The notes beneath the pieces were generated by a model that was given only the letters and a program-made list of their open reading frames with translations, was not told where the DNA came from and did not search any database. Positions 37,314 to 48,884 of a stretch of DNA of 64,000 bases are shown in pieces. How positions within the stretch are numbered: the first letter of the stretch is position 1; every line of letters begins with the position of its first letter. This stretch comes from Cokeromyces recurvatus (taxonomy: Eukaryota > Mucoromycota > Mucoromycetes > Mucorales > Mucoraceae), in the NCBI RefSeq assembly GCF_025118155.1, contig NW_026251410.1:186001-250000 (forward strand), in the 5' to 3' direction. The translations under genes were made by a program, and so were the position numbers.

Positions 37314-37847
37314 TTAGAAGCCGGGTGCTCTAAGTTGTTGTGGCTGTTGTGGCTGTTGTGGCTGTTGTTGACCAGGGCCAGTAAGAGCTTGTCCATACAT
37401 ATTACCAGAGTTTAACATCTAATTTTATAAACGATCAAAACAAAATTCACAATCATTCACTCTATCTATTTTTTTTTTTTGTTCTTTTCATACCTGTTGT
37501 GTGCCTTGTTGCTGCATAGCCTCTTTTTCATAAGCAACTAATGCTTGTTCTTTTTCAATTTCCAAAGCCAAAGGCAAAACTAACAAGAACATGGAAGTTG
37601 TAATGACCCAAGCACTTTTACCTACAAAGGTAGCACCTGTCTTTCCCCAAGAAGTTAATGTAGATACGCTATTAGAAATTCTGTTTCTATGTTTTAATGG
37701 AATAATATCCTTTAAAGCAACAATTCTATCCACGATAGATTCATCTTCTTCATCAAAATCATCATCAGAGAAATCGGAATATTCGTCTTCACTTGAGACT
37801 TCAACTTCTTCGTATTGATCTGCAGAGACTTCTTCAAGCTTGACCAT
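37314..37847 (-). CDS. TOM22: Mitochondrial import receptor TOM22
   Basis: Model complement(join(37314..37418, 37494..37847)), 152 aa. Residues 1-40 are acidic (EVEVSSEDEYSDFSDDDFDE), the cytosolic presequence-binding domain. Residues 41-70 (IVDRIVALKDIIPLKHRNRI) and a single membrane segment at about 76-100 (SAWVITTSMFLLVLPLALEI) follow, then a Gln-rich intermembrane-space tail (QQQPQQPQQPQQ). This is the fungal Tom22 layout and length (yeast 152 aa). It is the central receptor of the TOM complex in the outer mitochondrial membrane. It is transcribed away from NAG1 over a shared 538-bp spacer. Confidence 0.9.
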
Positions 37848-38385
37848 GGTTAATTAATAATTATGTTAAGAGAGGAAAAAGAAAAAAAGAAAAAAAAAAT
37901 AATAAAAAGTCATTTTTTTTTTTTTTGAGGGCCCTTGTCCCAAAAATTTCTTAGTGAGAATAATCGGCTTTAAAATTTTAAGTTGTTTAATAATGAAATG
38001 TATTTTAGCGTAGTTGTTTCAGAAATTCTATTCGCATATGAATGACTTTGTGTACATATAAAATAATCTACTTCTTTTGTTGTTTCTTGTGTGAATGAAT
38101 AGGAAAAAAAAATTCTTTTATTAATCAATGCACTTGTCACTATAACAACAAATTACGTATTAAATCTGTTGTTGCTGCTGCTGCTGCTTCTTCTTTTTCC
38201 GCGGGATCAAGAACAAGATTTTTTTTTTAAATAACCAGTAATTTTTTTTTGTTATTTTTTAAACTTTTTTTTTTTTTTTTTTTTTTTTGCTTTTTGCTTT
38301 TTGCTTTTTGCTTCTTTTTATTTTTATTTTATTTTTTCAAGAAAATATATACACATATACACTACACTATACATATATTGTTAAT
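37848..38385. promoter_or_regulatory. Divergent promoter region of TOM22 and NAG1
   Basis: The genes start on opposite strands at 37847 and 38386, so promoters of both must lie here. The spacer has a T-run at 37914-37926, a (CTG)n stretch near 38173, a T-run at 38268-38288 and four TTTTTGC units right after it. No transcription-factor site is claimed. Confidence 0.5.
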
Positions 38386-39162
38386 ATGAGACTGATAATT
38401 AGAAACGATTATGATGAAGTATCAGATTGGGTTGGTAACGTAAAAAAAGGAAAAGGAAAAGAAAAAGAAAAAAAAAAAAGAAAAAAAAAAGATAATAATG
38501 TATCTATAGATATTAACATTATATACTATCAAAAAAAATAAAAGCTCATTATGTTAAAGAACGAATTAATCAGTTTGAACCAACAAAAGAAAGACCTTTT
38601 GTACTTGGTTTACCTACTGGATCATCGCCTATGAATGTCTATAGAAGATTAGCTGAATTTGTAAAAGAAGGAAAACTTTCATTTAAACATGTAATTACTT
38701 TTAATATGGATGAATATGTTGGTATTCCTCGGTAAGCTATCTTTATTTATATATTAAATCAATTAATTAAGAAAAAAAAAAAAGATTCTTATACACTCAA
38801 GTAGTGAACATAAACAGTCTTATTATTCATTTATGTGGACACATTTATTTCAATATATCGATATTCCTCCTGAAAATATTAATTTCTTGGATGGAAATGC
38901 TCCTGATTTAGAAGCAGAGTGTAGACGTTATGAGGCAGAGATAGCAAAACAGGGTGGTATTGAGTTATTTATTAGTGGTGTAGGTCCAGATGGTCATATA
39001 GCCTTTAATGAACCCGGCTCCTCATTAACTTCTCGTACTCGTGTAAAAACGTTAGCTTATGAAACAATCATTGCAAATGCTAGATTCTTTGAAGGCGATA
39101 TCTCAAAAGTGCCCAAATTAGCACTAACAGTAGGTGTAGCGTAAGTAATAGTCATCTTTGTC

Positions 39163-39195
<33 letters not shown>

Positions 39196-39796
39196 AAATC
39201 TTTTTTCTTTTCTATCAATAGAACGGTAATGGATGCTAGAGAAGTGTGTATCATTATTACCGGTGCTCACAGAAGGTAAATCATTATAAAAGACAAGTTG
39301 TTTCTTTCATTCTGAGTATTTTATATAGTATTGCATTAGCGAAATGTGTTGAGGAAGGAGTGAATCACATGTGGACAGTGTCTGCAATTCAAATGCATCC
39401 AAAAGGTTTAATTGTTTGTGATGAAGATGCTACACTTGAATTACATGTCAAGGTAAAATTTAGATATTGAGTTATTTCATTGAAATAAAAAAAAATGTAT
39501 GCTAACTTTTTAAAAAATAATAATAATAATAATAATAATAATAATCTTAGACTGTTAAATATTTCAAGTCAATTGAACATGTTCATCAATCACTTATTGG
39601 ACAAGAAAACTTGGGATTACAAGGAGAATTATTATCTACAAAACGTATTCAGACAGCAAATAATTTTCAACGAGAATTACTAGTTAGAAAATTAGAAGAT
39701 AATAACGATGATGATGACGATGATGACGACGATGATGAGTACTCTGATTTTGAACAAATTAATTCACTAAAGAAAAGACGTATATCTACTTTATAA
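38386..39796 (+). CDS. NAG1: Glucosamine-6-phosphate isomerase/deaminase
   Basis: Model join(38386..38434, 38545..38731, 38802..39140, 39222..39275, 39329..39452, 39551..39796), 332 aa, all phases close. [69 protein letters not shown] and [16 protein letters not shown] are the NagB substrate, catalytic and core motifs. It converts glucosamine-6-P to fructose-6-P and ammonia, the exit from amino-sugar (chitin, N-acetylglucosamine) catabolism in the cytosol. Fungal and animal NagB proteins are about 250-290 aa; this one has an extra C-terminal tail with ten consecutive Asp and a basic end. The first intron was placed at GTAACG (38435) because it restores [11 protein letters not shown]. The gene converges with HIS2. 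Confidence 0.94.
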
Positions 39797-39823
39797 TATT
39801 GTATTTATTTTATTTTATTTTAT

Positions 39824-40702
39824 TCACCAATTTTGTATTCTTTTCCAAAATGCATCCTCTAATATATTTTGATGTTCTTTCACTGTAATTTGTCCATTTT
39901 CATTTGCCAGATAATAGATTGTATTTATCTTATTTTCTGTTAAATAGGCTTGTAACTTTTCATAAAACAATCCAACATCGTTGGGTCCGTGACAATCATC
40001 AGATAAAGTAAATTTGCCTCCTTTTTCAAGAATCGTCTAAAATATAAAGAAAAAAAAAATGATTAATTTAATCTCATCCATTTGGTTTATAGTTACTATT
40101 CTATTCCATTTACTTGGATAATATTGCGTTGTGGATAAGCATCATGTAAACCCTTTTTCCAAGCTCTTGAATTGATTTCAAATAAACCACCATACGCAAT
40201 AACATAGTCCAAATTACGAACCACACACTTCCATACTTTGGGGTCCACGATGGTCGTATCGTCTTTATCAGCAAAGATGCGAATCAAATCAAAATGGCCT
40301 ACAATTTCAGGTTGAACAGCTTGAAGCATGGCGAATTGTTCATCAAAGTAGCGAATGTAAAATGACTTCATGTCACCGTCACCTAAGGCTTTATGATAAA
40401 GTTCGGGAGAATAGTCGATAGGAATGGAATTAACATGGTGAAGTGAGCCTACAACATAATCTAGTTTATATGTTTCTCTAATTTCCTTGATGCGTTGACT
40501 ATAATCTGAATTAATAAACTCAATTTCAGCACCCATCAATATATTGATTTGATCTTTATATTTGTCTTGAAGACGTCTTGCTTCTGTTTGAAAACTATGA
40601 AAAGCAGTTGCCAACGTTTCTGGTGTGCATTGAGCCTTTTTTTTTTAAAAAAAAAAAAGAAAAAAGAAAAATGTGAAAAATGTAAATACAGCTATTTTAC
40701 TT

Positions 40703-40737
<35 letters not shown>

Positions 40738-40905
40738 TACCTCTATTTCTTCTGGATATAGCTCAGACTGAGTATATCGAGGCATATGTTCACTAAGACC
40801 ATAAGTATGAAACCCCTTACGAATGGCCTCTTTCACTACGTCTTCTAACTGGCCATAGCCATGTTTACAAAATTGACCAGAATGGCTATGAAATGAATAG
40901 GGCAT
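39824..40905 (-). CDS. HIS2: Histidinol-phosphate phosphatase (PHP family)
   Basis: Model complement(join(39824..40036, 40114..40635, 40741..40905)), 299 aa. The N-terminal SFHSHSGQFCKHGYGQLEDV, YGLSEHMPRY, MGAEIEFIN and VVGSLHHVN blocks supply metal-binding His/Glu of the PHP fold; HFDLIRIF and FTLSDDCHGPNDVGLFY supply the remaining His and Asp. This is the yeast His2 type of histidinol-phosphatase: histidinol phosphate to histidinol, penultimate steps of histidine biosynthesis. The first intron (40636-40740) holds a T-run in plus sense and its acceptor lies after an A-run. The stop codon is only 27 bp from that of NAG1. Confidence 0.94.
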
Positions 40906-40924
40906 TGCTTTCTATTTTGACAGG

Positions 40925-41055
40925 AAAAAATAAAATAAAATAAAATAAAATAAAATAAAATAAAATAAAATAAAATAAAATAAAATAAAAATAAAAAATA
41001 AATGAATAAATGAATAAATGAATATAATAAATGAATAAATAAATAAAATAAAACA
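40925..41055. repeat. Tandem AAAAT pentamers and AATGAAT-type repeat
   Basis: About twelve direct copies of TAAAA (40925-40988) run into imperfect AATAAATG copies to about 41055, upstream of HIS2. Confidence 0.9.
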
Positions 41056-41350
41056 AGGGGAGTTTGAAATAAATTTATACAGGTCTTGAGAGAAAAAAAA
41101 AAGGAAATATGACTTGAATCAAGCATGATGGGAAGATATTACTTTCTTTAACAAGAATTTACACTACTTTTAGGAAATTTTATCCAACGAAATCTAATTT
41201 TTATATTTATTTTAATATCTATTTGTATATATCGATACAAATGGTGTACAGTCGAACTATTATTACTGAAGGTAGTTAGCGACTATGATATTAATTTTTT
41301 TTTTCAAAGAAAAATATATATATATATTATTCTTGATAGCTTTAAATAAA

Positions 41351-41885
41351 CTCGATAATAAACGTATCAAGGGTATGAAACCTATGATTTTACCACCACC
41401 CAAACTCTAATGGAGGATATTTCCCATTAAATTACTTAAAAAAACAGCACAAACAATGATCAAAGGAAGAAGAGCAGCTGAAAATGTCATTAAAGGGTCG
41501 AATGATTGACTTTTTTTTTTTTTTTTTTTTTAGTGATTATCTATAGTAAAGTGAATATGTATATGTACATGTATATATATATATAAAGGAGGAGGGCAAT
41601 GATATAAAGATGTTTAACTTATTATAAATAATGATAGGTAGAACGATCAGCTAAATTGTTTGTTACAGGAGATTATATTATAGATATTATGATTGAATCA
41701 AACTTGGTAGAAAGTAATAAAGTCATTTTTTCTTCTTTCATTACACATTATATATATATTTATATATATAAATTCATTAGGTCGTCAAGATGTTCCTATA
41801 GAAGGTCATCATCGTTTAAATAAGGGTCAATCTGTTCCAAATGGCTTGTATCAATTGGGAAGATACAGTCAAGGTATTAAATCAT
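41351..41885 (+). pseudogene. DAHP synthase (ARO3/ARO4-type) pseudogene, core deleted
   Basis: A plus-strand N-terminal piece (41351-41510) reads LDNKRIKGMKPMILPPPKL, stop (TAA 41408-41410), then in the same frame KKTAQTMIKGRRAAENVIKG. This matches the DAHP synthase start (RIKGYxPLI..P, AxxVxxGRxAAENIxxGxD). A C-terminal piece (about 41638-41713, 41781-41870) reads LFVTGDYIIDIMIESNLVES, then RQDVPIEGHHRLNKGQSVP, matching the family's IMIESNLVEGRQD. A spliceable intron (41714-41780) survives. The roughly 200 residues between, with the barrel active site, are gone, replaced by about 130 bp with a poly(T). The C-terminal end (SITDACIGWE) is also missing. In life the enzyme makes the first shikimate-pathway intermediate. 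Confidence 0.78.
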
Positions 41886-42159
41886 TTCTCTAAGGGAGTT
41901 CATACCAGGTGAGCTGCTAGACAATAACAATAAATAGAATATTATGTTTGTATGTACTATTTATTACACTATGCTTATATATCTATTGCATGTATAATAT
42001 AAAGCGTCTTTTTATTATTATTATTTATTATCATTGAGTTGATGATCATCCTCTAAAATTTGTAATAATTAACGAGTAGGATAATGGACTCCATTTTATT
42101 TTTTATTATTATTTTTATATAAATACACATAGAATAATTCTTCTTCTTCTTCTTCTCTC

Positions 42160-43846
42160 TTAAGTTTCTTTCGATTGCTGTTCGGTTGTGATTGTTTCAA
42201 GACGACGAGGAGGAAGTTCACCGGCGAGTTCTTCAAGTGATTTACCTTTCGTTTCAGGAATCAAGAAGGAAGAGAGCAAGCCAGTAAGCATGAAGAAGGC
42301 AAAGATTTGTAATAGATGATTGATCCAGTTATTGTGACCCCCGATATCCTTCAAGAGACCGAAACCGACTTGAGCGACGATAGAACCCATCTTACCAGAG
42401 GCAGCGGAGATACCATGAGCGGTAGAACGATAACGAGTAGGGAAGCATTCACCAGGAACGATAAAGGTGGTTGTGTTGGGACCAAAGTTGAAAAAGAGTT
42501 GAGTGAGGGTATAGAGAAAGATGAAGATAGCGTTTGAGGTCATGAGGATCTTGTGATAGCCAAAGCCAAGGATGATAAACATGATGGTCAGCATTGTGAA
42601 ACCCATGATTTGAATCGTCTTTCGTCCAAGTTTATCAATTGTGAAAACGGAAATCCAATAACCAGGAACAGAGCCCAGTAGATTGATGATGATGTTACCA
42701 ACACAGGTACGGAAGACACTCTGATAGGCATCATCACCACCTCCGAACCCAATATTCGATAAAATAATGGAATTATTCAAACCAAGTCCATACCATGCTA
42801 CATCAAGGGCAAACCAAGAATAGGCAGCACCTAGCAAGACCTTACCATACTGCCATTGACCAAAATGGTGACAGAAATCAGCCCAGGAGGCCTTTGGGGT
42901 AACATGTTTACTTCGAGTGTTGGCGACATTTTCTGTATAATTACCTGAGGATGCACCCTTCTCGATAAACGCCTTGGCATCTTGAATCCCCTTTTCAACT
43001 TTTTGTTCTACATCAATTGTGAATCGAGGTGTCTCAGGGATGGTTAAACGATAATAGAGAGCACCTAAACCAGGGATAGCACCAATACCGATCACGATAC
43101 GCCAGACATAATCCAATGCCCTTTGATCTGCCCTGATACTATTTTGGAAGGCAACGGTAGTGATTAAACCTACTAAGCTTGCAGCGAGTTGACCAATACC
43201 TTGCATAGCAAATACAGCCGCCATCATCGCCCCTCGTCTCTTGGTTGTAGCAAATTCAGATGTAATAACCGAAGAAAGAGGATAATCACCCCCAATACCA
43301 ATGCCAACAATGATACGCCAAAACGTAATGACGGCCCAGAAGGAAGCAGCAGGAGCGTCGCCGACAAGGGTTTGACCAATAGTACCAATAATAATAATCA
43401 TCAACTCAACACCATACATTCTCTTACGACCTACACGATCAGCGAGATAACCAAAGGCAAGTTGACCAATCACAGTACCAACAGAACAAGATACTTTAAT
43501 GGCTGTATCTACATTATGAGGTGTTTTATTTTGATTGGATTCGAAGTACACATAACCGATCATGGTAGAGACAAGATTGATAGCAAAGATATCATAAGCA
43601 TCTGTAAAGAAACCAATACCAGATACAATACAAGCACGTATATGGAACCAACCAAATTTAGCATTATCGATCTAAGACATACATACATTATTAATATTAT
43701 TATATTCTATAAGGGAAGTTTTTCTTTCTTTTTCCTACCTCTTCTAATGCTATACGACGACGTTCAAGTACATCCAATGCTTCTTGATCATGATTAAGCG
43801 CTTCATCTATATGAAATGTATTAGGCTTTATATCAAATGATGACAT
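42160..43846 (-). CDS. PHO84: Inorganic phosphate transporter, PHO84-like (MFS)
   Basis: Model complement(join(42160..43671, 43739..43846)), 539 aa. Twelve membrane segments. GIGFFTDAYDIFAINLVSTM (first helix, with the conserved D), GQLAFGYLADRVGRKRMYG (signature A), GIGIGGDYPLSSVITSEFAT (phosphate:H+ symporter signature), RFTIDVEQKVEKGIQD in the long central loop, and FGPNTTTFIVPGECFPTRYR in the second half are diagnostic. It imports phosphate with protons at the plasma membrane and in yeast also acts as a nutrient sensor. A 36-codon first exon gives the cytosolic N-terminus. PHO-type CACGTG/CACGTT sites were looked for in the adjoining upstream sequence and none was evident. Confidence 0.94.
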
Positions 43847-44304
43847 TCTCTATCTATCTATCTATATAAACTAGAATATAAAAAAAAAGGAAGAGAGGGA
43901 TAGAGAGAGAGAGAGAGAATAATAAATAAATGAATAAATAAATAAAAAAATAAATAAAAAAATCAATCAACATAATATACCTAATTTTTTGAATTGTACT
44001 ACAATTGAAAACACTTATTTTGTCAAATAATTGATATATCAATAAACGCACATTTACCATATAATAAAGACAGTGTTAAAAAGTTAGCCAATCGTTTATG
44101 GCATGTGGTATAATAGAATATGAGAGGTTATATTATCTCTCGTAAGAAGAAGAAGAAAAAAAAAACATGAGTGATACAAGTTATTGTTTTATTCTGCCAA
44201 TCATGTTAAAATTCATGTCCACGCTTAAATTTATTTTAGTGATCTTGTCGATCTGAATTATTTCCAAACATTCTTTATCAAATGATATTATCTTATTTTA
44301 CAAG

Positions 44305-44381
<77 letters not shown>

Positions 44382-45945
44382 AAGGAGGGAAGAAAGGAAA
44401 AGATAGAAAAAGGAAAAAAAAACTAGTTTGTATAGTAACGATAATTTCTTGCTATAGTCTCTATCTTATAACAAAAGTAGAATAGACAAAAAAAAAAATC
44501 ACACTTTTTTTATATATGTATGTACATTAAGCGCTACTTTTTTTATCTATTTATTTATTTTTTTATTCAGATAAATTCTTTCATAAGATATTTAATTTTT
44601 GTATAATTATGTTGTTGCAAAATAAAAGAAAAAAGAAAGAAAACATGAATTAATTCGGCTCTTTTTATATATGGTTTATTTATATATATATTTTTTTTTA
44701 ATTTTAAAAAATAAGCTTTTATAAATGAAACATTTATATTTGAATATAACAAATAAACTTTGATGATGATGATGATGATGATTGTCCAGTATATAAAACA
44801 GTTGATATGCTTGTTCAAACTTAATTATTATTTCTGCACTACAACAATGTCATATTAAAAGATAAGTGGCTCTACTGTTATCATGTGCATGGAAAATATG
44901 CAATTATGTAATACAAAGAACTTTTCTCTAACAAAATAAGTAATTCTAATTGGCGGAGCATATAATAGTGATCGTAGTAGACTTACTGAGTTATTACATC
45001 AACCTTTTTTTTTTAAAAAAAATAAATAAAAATAAATAAAAATAAAAAATAAATAAAAATAAAAATAAAAAAATCAATAAAAATAAATAAATAAAAAATA
45101 CAGTTAAAAAGCATTTCAATATAACAGTAAATAGTATAATAAAATAGAATTATTGTCTTCTTTCTATGCATATTGATGTAATCATTACTAATGGATACAT
45201 TCAGGAACATAAAACAATTCATTCCCGATAACTTAAAAAAGAAGGCTTTTTGTGATACATGGTGGAGAATGTTTATTCATTCACGTTGTCAGAATTGAAA
45301 AAAAGAAGGAAGTTATTCACGATTGCTATTGAATAAATAAAGTTTGTTGTATTTGTGGTAGTGTTGGTCTTGTTTCTAAAATAAACCTCACTTGTGTTAT
45401 CAATAAAAAAGAATCTATTCTATGCGGTGCGTCTGTGCGTATTATATCTAAACTTTAATAATTCTATTTTATTTGTTTTCAAGTTTAAAGGCTGGGTAAA
45501 GGCACTTTTTTTTTTTTTAATAAGAGCTAACTTTAGTAAAACATGATAAAATGATATTGAAAGACGTCACATTGCTAAAATAAAAAAAATAGGAATAATA
45601 ATAACAATGATAGACAAAGATATGTTATGAAAGATAAAGGAAGGGAGAAAAGATGAGAGAAAGTAGCAGTAATAAGAAGTGTCGTCAGTAATACGTAAAA
45701 CCCGATACTACTACTCATGACGATATAAACTCAAAAAAGGTAACCTGTCGGAATTATAAAGGAACGGATTTTGATTTAAGCGTATAATAATATAGTGGAA
45801 GAAGAATATCATACAACGACTATTTCATTTATCATATTCATTTATTTTTTAAAGATAGATAGATAAAAGAAGAAATAATGTAGTCTATTACTGTTTTTAT
45901 ATGAATTTATCTGATTTCTTTTTTTTTCTCAAAGTATTATTTTAT

Positions 45946-45989
<44 letters not shown>

Positions 45990-46559
45990 AAGGAACGCCA
46001 ATCTTCAGGGGTTTTGGATCGAAATTTGTAGTAGCAGTAGTAAGTATGTACAAGAAAAAAAAAATTTATTTTTATTTTTTTGACAGGAAATCTTTTAATT
46101 ATTAAGGCAAAAACTTTTATTTTTATTATTATTATTTTTAATACAAAAATAGTGAATAATAATATGTATTAAAAAAAAAAGTATAAAGGAAAATAAGAAT
46201 ATCTTCTTTTTTTTAAAAAAAAATAAAATAAAATAAAATAAAAAAATAAATATAAAAATGAGTTAATAAGTGGGTAAATATTGGACGAATCATTTTAAAA
46301 TAGAAAAAAAAGGTTATGATTTTGAAACCCCCAAGAAAATATTTTAAACTATACAATTGATGTTTCTCTTTTATAATATGTGTATATATATATATATATG
46401 TGTGTATACATATATGAAAAAAAAAGCTTAGCATGGGTAGGGTGGAAAAAAAAAAAAAAAAAAAAAAAGAGAGAGAGAGAGAGAGATGAGAGAAAGAGAA
46501 AATTGAAAATAAGGGGAGGGGGGCGTTTAAGGGGGGAAAATGATATATGTATTTATATT
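43847..46559. other. 2.7-kb gene-poor spacer
   Basis: No coding exon, RNA gene or clear transposon is recognised on either strand. It holds a GA run near 43900, a 75-nt A-run (44305-44379), other long A-runs (45950-45987, 46446-46468), tandem AAATAAAAT-like units at 45020-45095 and a TGATGA run near 44760. Upstream control DNA of PHO84 lies at its left end. Confidence 0.45.
44305..44379. repeat. 75-nt poly(A) homopolymer
   Basis: An unbroken run of 75 A in the reported sequence, followed by a GA-rich stretch. It is one of the longest homopolymers in the window. Confidence 0.95.
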
Positions 46560-47419
46560 TCAGTTACGAGCTGGATTAGGTTCAATATAAACAACAGACG
46601 CCAAGTCTCGGAAAGAATCTATAAAAATAGGTGTATGTCTGAATCGACCAAATCCTTGAAGTGCTTCAAATTCATCTTGAGTTAAATGAAGTTCTTTTAA
46701 TAAAGGTGGTGATGGAACACTACTTGTTGCAGTAGATGGTAAAATGGGATGAAGTTGTTGATTTTGACATAAATGATTTACTGACATTCTACTATGACTA
46801 CTGCTACTGCTACTGCTACTTCTACTGCTACTGCTACTACTGCTACTACTACTACTACTCTCTTCATCAGAAGATAATGATGAATCCATATGATGATTAG
46901 ACATGATAAATTTAGGTACTTTTTCATATGTTGCTGTATTCATATTAGAGATTGAATTTTTTGAATAATTGGATATAGTAGTTGTGGTTTCTGTATTTGA
47001 TGAATGAGGAGATTTATTACGCGTGGATTTGTGAGTTTGTGTATGTTGCATCATGTTATCAAATCTACTAAATCTTCGAGAACAACCAGGCACAATACAC
47101 ACGTAAGGTTTCTAATAAAGTATTTTATCAATATTTGAATCCTTTTATTTTATTTTATTTCATTTTACCTCTCCAGTATGCTTACTATAAAATAAAAATA
47201 AAGATAGATAATAGAGACAAGTTAGTAAAATGCTAAACCTTCTGTTATTGTTATTATTGTTTACCGAGTATGTCTTGCTAAATGTTCTGAACGAGTAAAT
47301 ACCATATGACAGTCTCCAAAGCCTGTACATTGGAATAATTTGGGTTTAGTTGAACGTGATTTCTTTTGGTGCATTGATGATGATGACGCTGTTGTTGTTG
47401 TTGTTGTTGTAGAAGGCAT
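46560..47419 (-). CDS. C2H2 zinc-finger transcription factor with microexon
   Basis: Model complement(join(46560..47111, 47169..47184, 47265..47419)), 240 aa. The middle exon is only 16 nt (codes RKHTGE with its neighbours); without it the two fingers are not joined. Spliced, it gives finger 1 [20 protein letters not shown], linker KHTGEKP, and finger 2 [29 protein letters not shown] and RFDNMMQH helices resemble the yeast Usv1/Rgm1/Com2 group, which read AGGGG-like sites. A 15-residue Ser run follows, then a C-terminal [15 protein letters not shown] acidic/hydrophobic block that may be a co-factor contact. Nuclear role is inferred. Confidence 0.85.
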
Positions 47420-48884
47420 AATTTTAAAAACAAATAAATATGTGTCTTTAAAATGAAAATAATATGTATATCAAAAAAAGGGGGAGAAAGAGGAGAGGAG
47501 AAGAAAAGAAAGACAGAGAAAAAAAAAACCAATCTTTTTAAAGTAAAACCAGTAAAAAAATTGTTCAATATGTTTGTGGAGTTTTAAAAAAGAAAAAAAA
47601 AACTTTCTTTTTTTCGAAATAAAATAAAAGTACGGGATAGCAAGGGCTACGACAGCTATTACAATAACTGCTTCTATGCGATATTTGTATTATTTATATA
47701 CACTTCTATAAATATATAAAAAAAATAAGGGCGGGAATATTCAGGTACGAAATTATAAAATCATGACATATCTAATGTTACCTTAATACTAAAAATGGAT
47801 TATTTTAAATAAAACTTGTTTTATTTATTTATTTATTTTTTTGTATATAAACTATTATGAACAAATAAATAAGAAAAACAAAGATTGTGTTCTTATATAA
47901 TAGTAGTGTATTCTTTTTTTTTTTTTGAAATATTACAGTGAAAAAAAATAAGAAAAAAAGAAAAAGAAAAGAAAAAAGAAAAAAAAAAAAAAAAGAAAAA
48001 AAAAGAAAAAAAAGGCTATACGAAATATGGCGTAGTCAAAATAAATGAATGATACAGTTATGCTACTGCGTACATCTGTTATTATTATTTATGACAAATG
48101 TTCACTTTAAAAGGCAAAATAAAAATTAATAAAGAGAATACTATTTTATAAAGTTAATATATCATAATGATTATATACTTTAATGATGATCTATACTCCC
48201 GTGGCAGCATATATAATATTATCTAATCAAGTAAGAATAACATTTATCAATATTTTATGCTATACGTATATATCTTTAATAAAACGTATTTAAGTAGTCA
48301 TCCTATATTCATATACATATACATTTATGTGTGCGTGTGCGTGTGCGTGTGCCTTTTTTATATCTATCATTCTAGTAATATATACTCCGTACTTGCCTTG
48401 TTTCTAGCATTAGCAGTGCGAGTTATGATATTCATTATAGAGTGGATATTAATAAAAACCTTTGCAGTACAACTAATAATATTTATTATACTCTATCATC
48501 ATATCATTTCTTATATAAACTGATGGTCTAAAAGATTTTATACAAGAAGGCCCTGGTTCTACTTTAGTACAGTCTTTCTTTTAACCGATTACACACGTCC
48601 TTTTTTTTGTGAATATCTGTGATAATGAATCATTAGAAAGAAAATAGTCTTATAACATCAGCTAAATGATAATAAAAATGCATAAAACTCAATAATAAGA
48701 ATTATATATACCTACTTTTTTTTTTCTTTTCTATCGAGTTAAGTAGTGTTGTCAATATAAATTACCAAATTTTATGAAGAATGTAATTGTGACCTTTTTT
48801 TTTGCTATTATCAATTTTTAAGTAGACAAAAAAAAAATACACACACTCTCTTTCTCTTTCTTTTCTAATTTATAAATATTAACC
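47420..48884. other. Divergent spacer between zinc-finger gene and NELFB
   Basis: AT-rich with a purine-rich A/G stretch (47941-48013) and a TGTGCGTG repeat near 48330. An open frame at 48257-48523 is AT-biased and unremarkable. Both flanking genes start at its edges, so it contains both promoters. Confidence 0.4.

Noticed and set aside
40925..41055. Tandem repeats as a CRISPR array or centromeric satellite
   Set aside because: Units are 5-8 nt, AT-only and directly adjacent without spacers: a simple microsatellite.
45901..46083. Plus-strand frame with NANLQGFWIEICSSSS
   Set aside because: Its start and middle are homopolymer-coded Phe and Lys runs; no flanking exon or motif.
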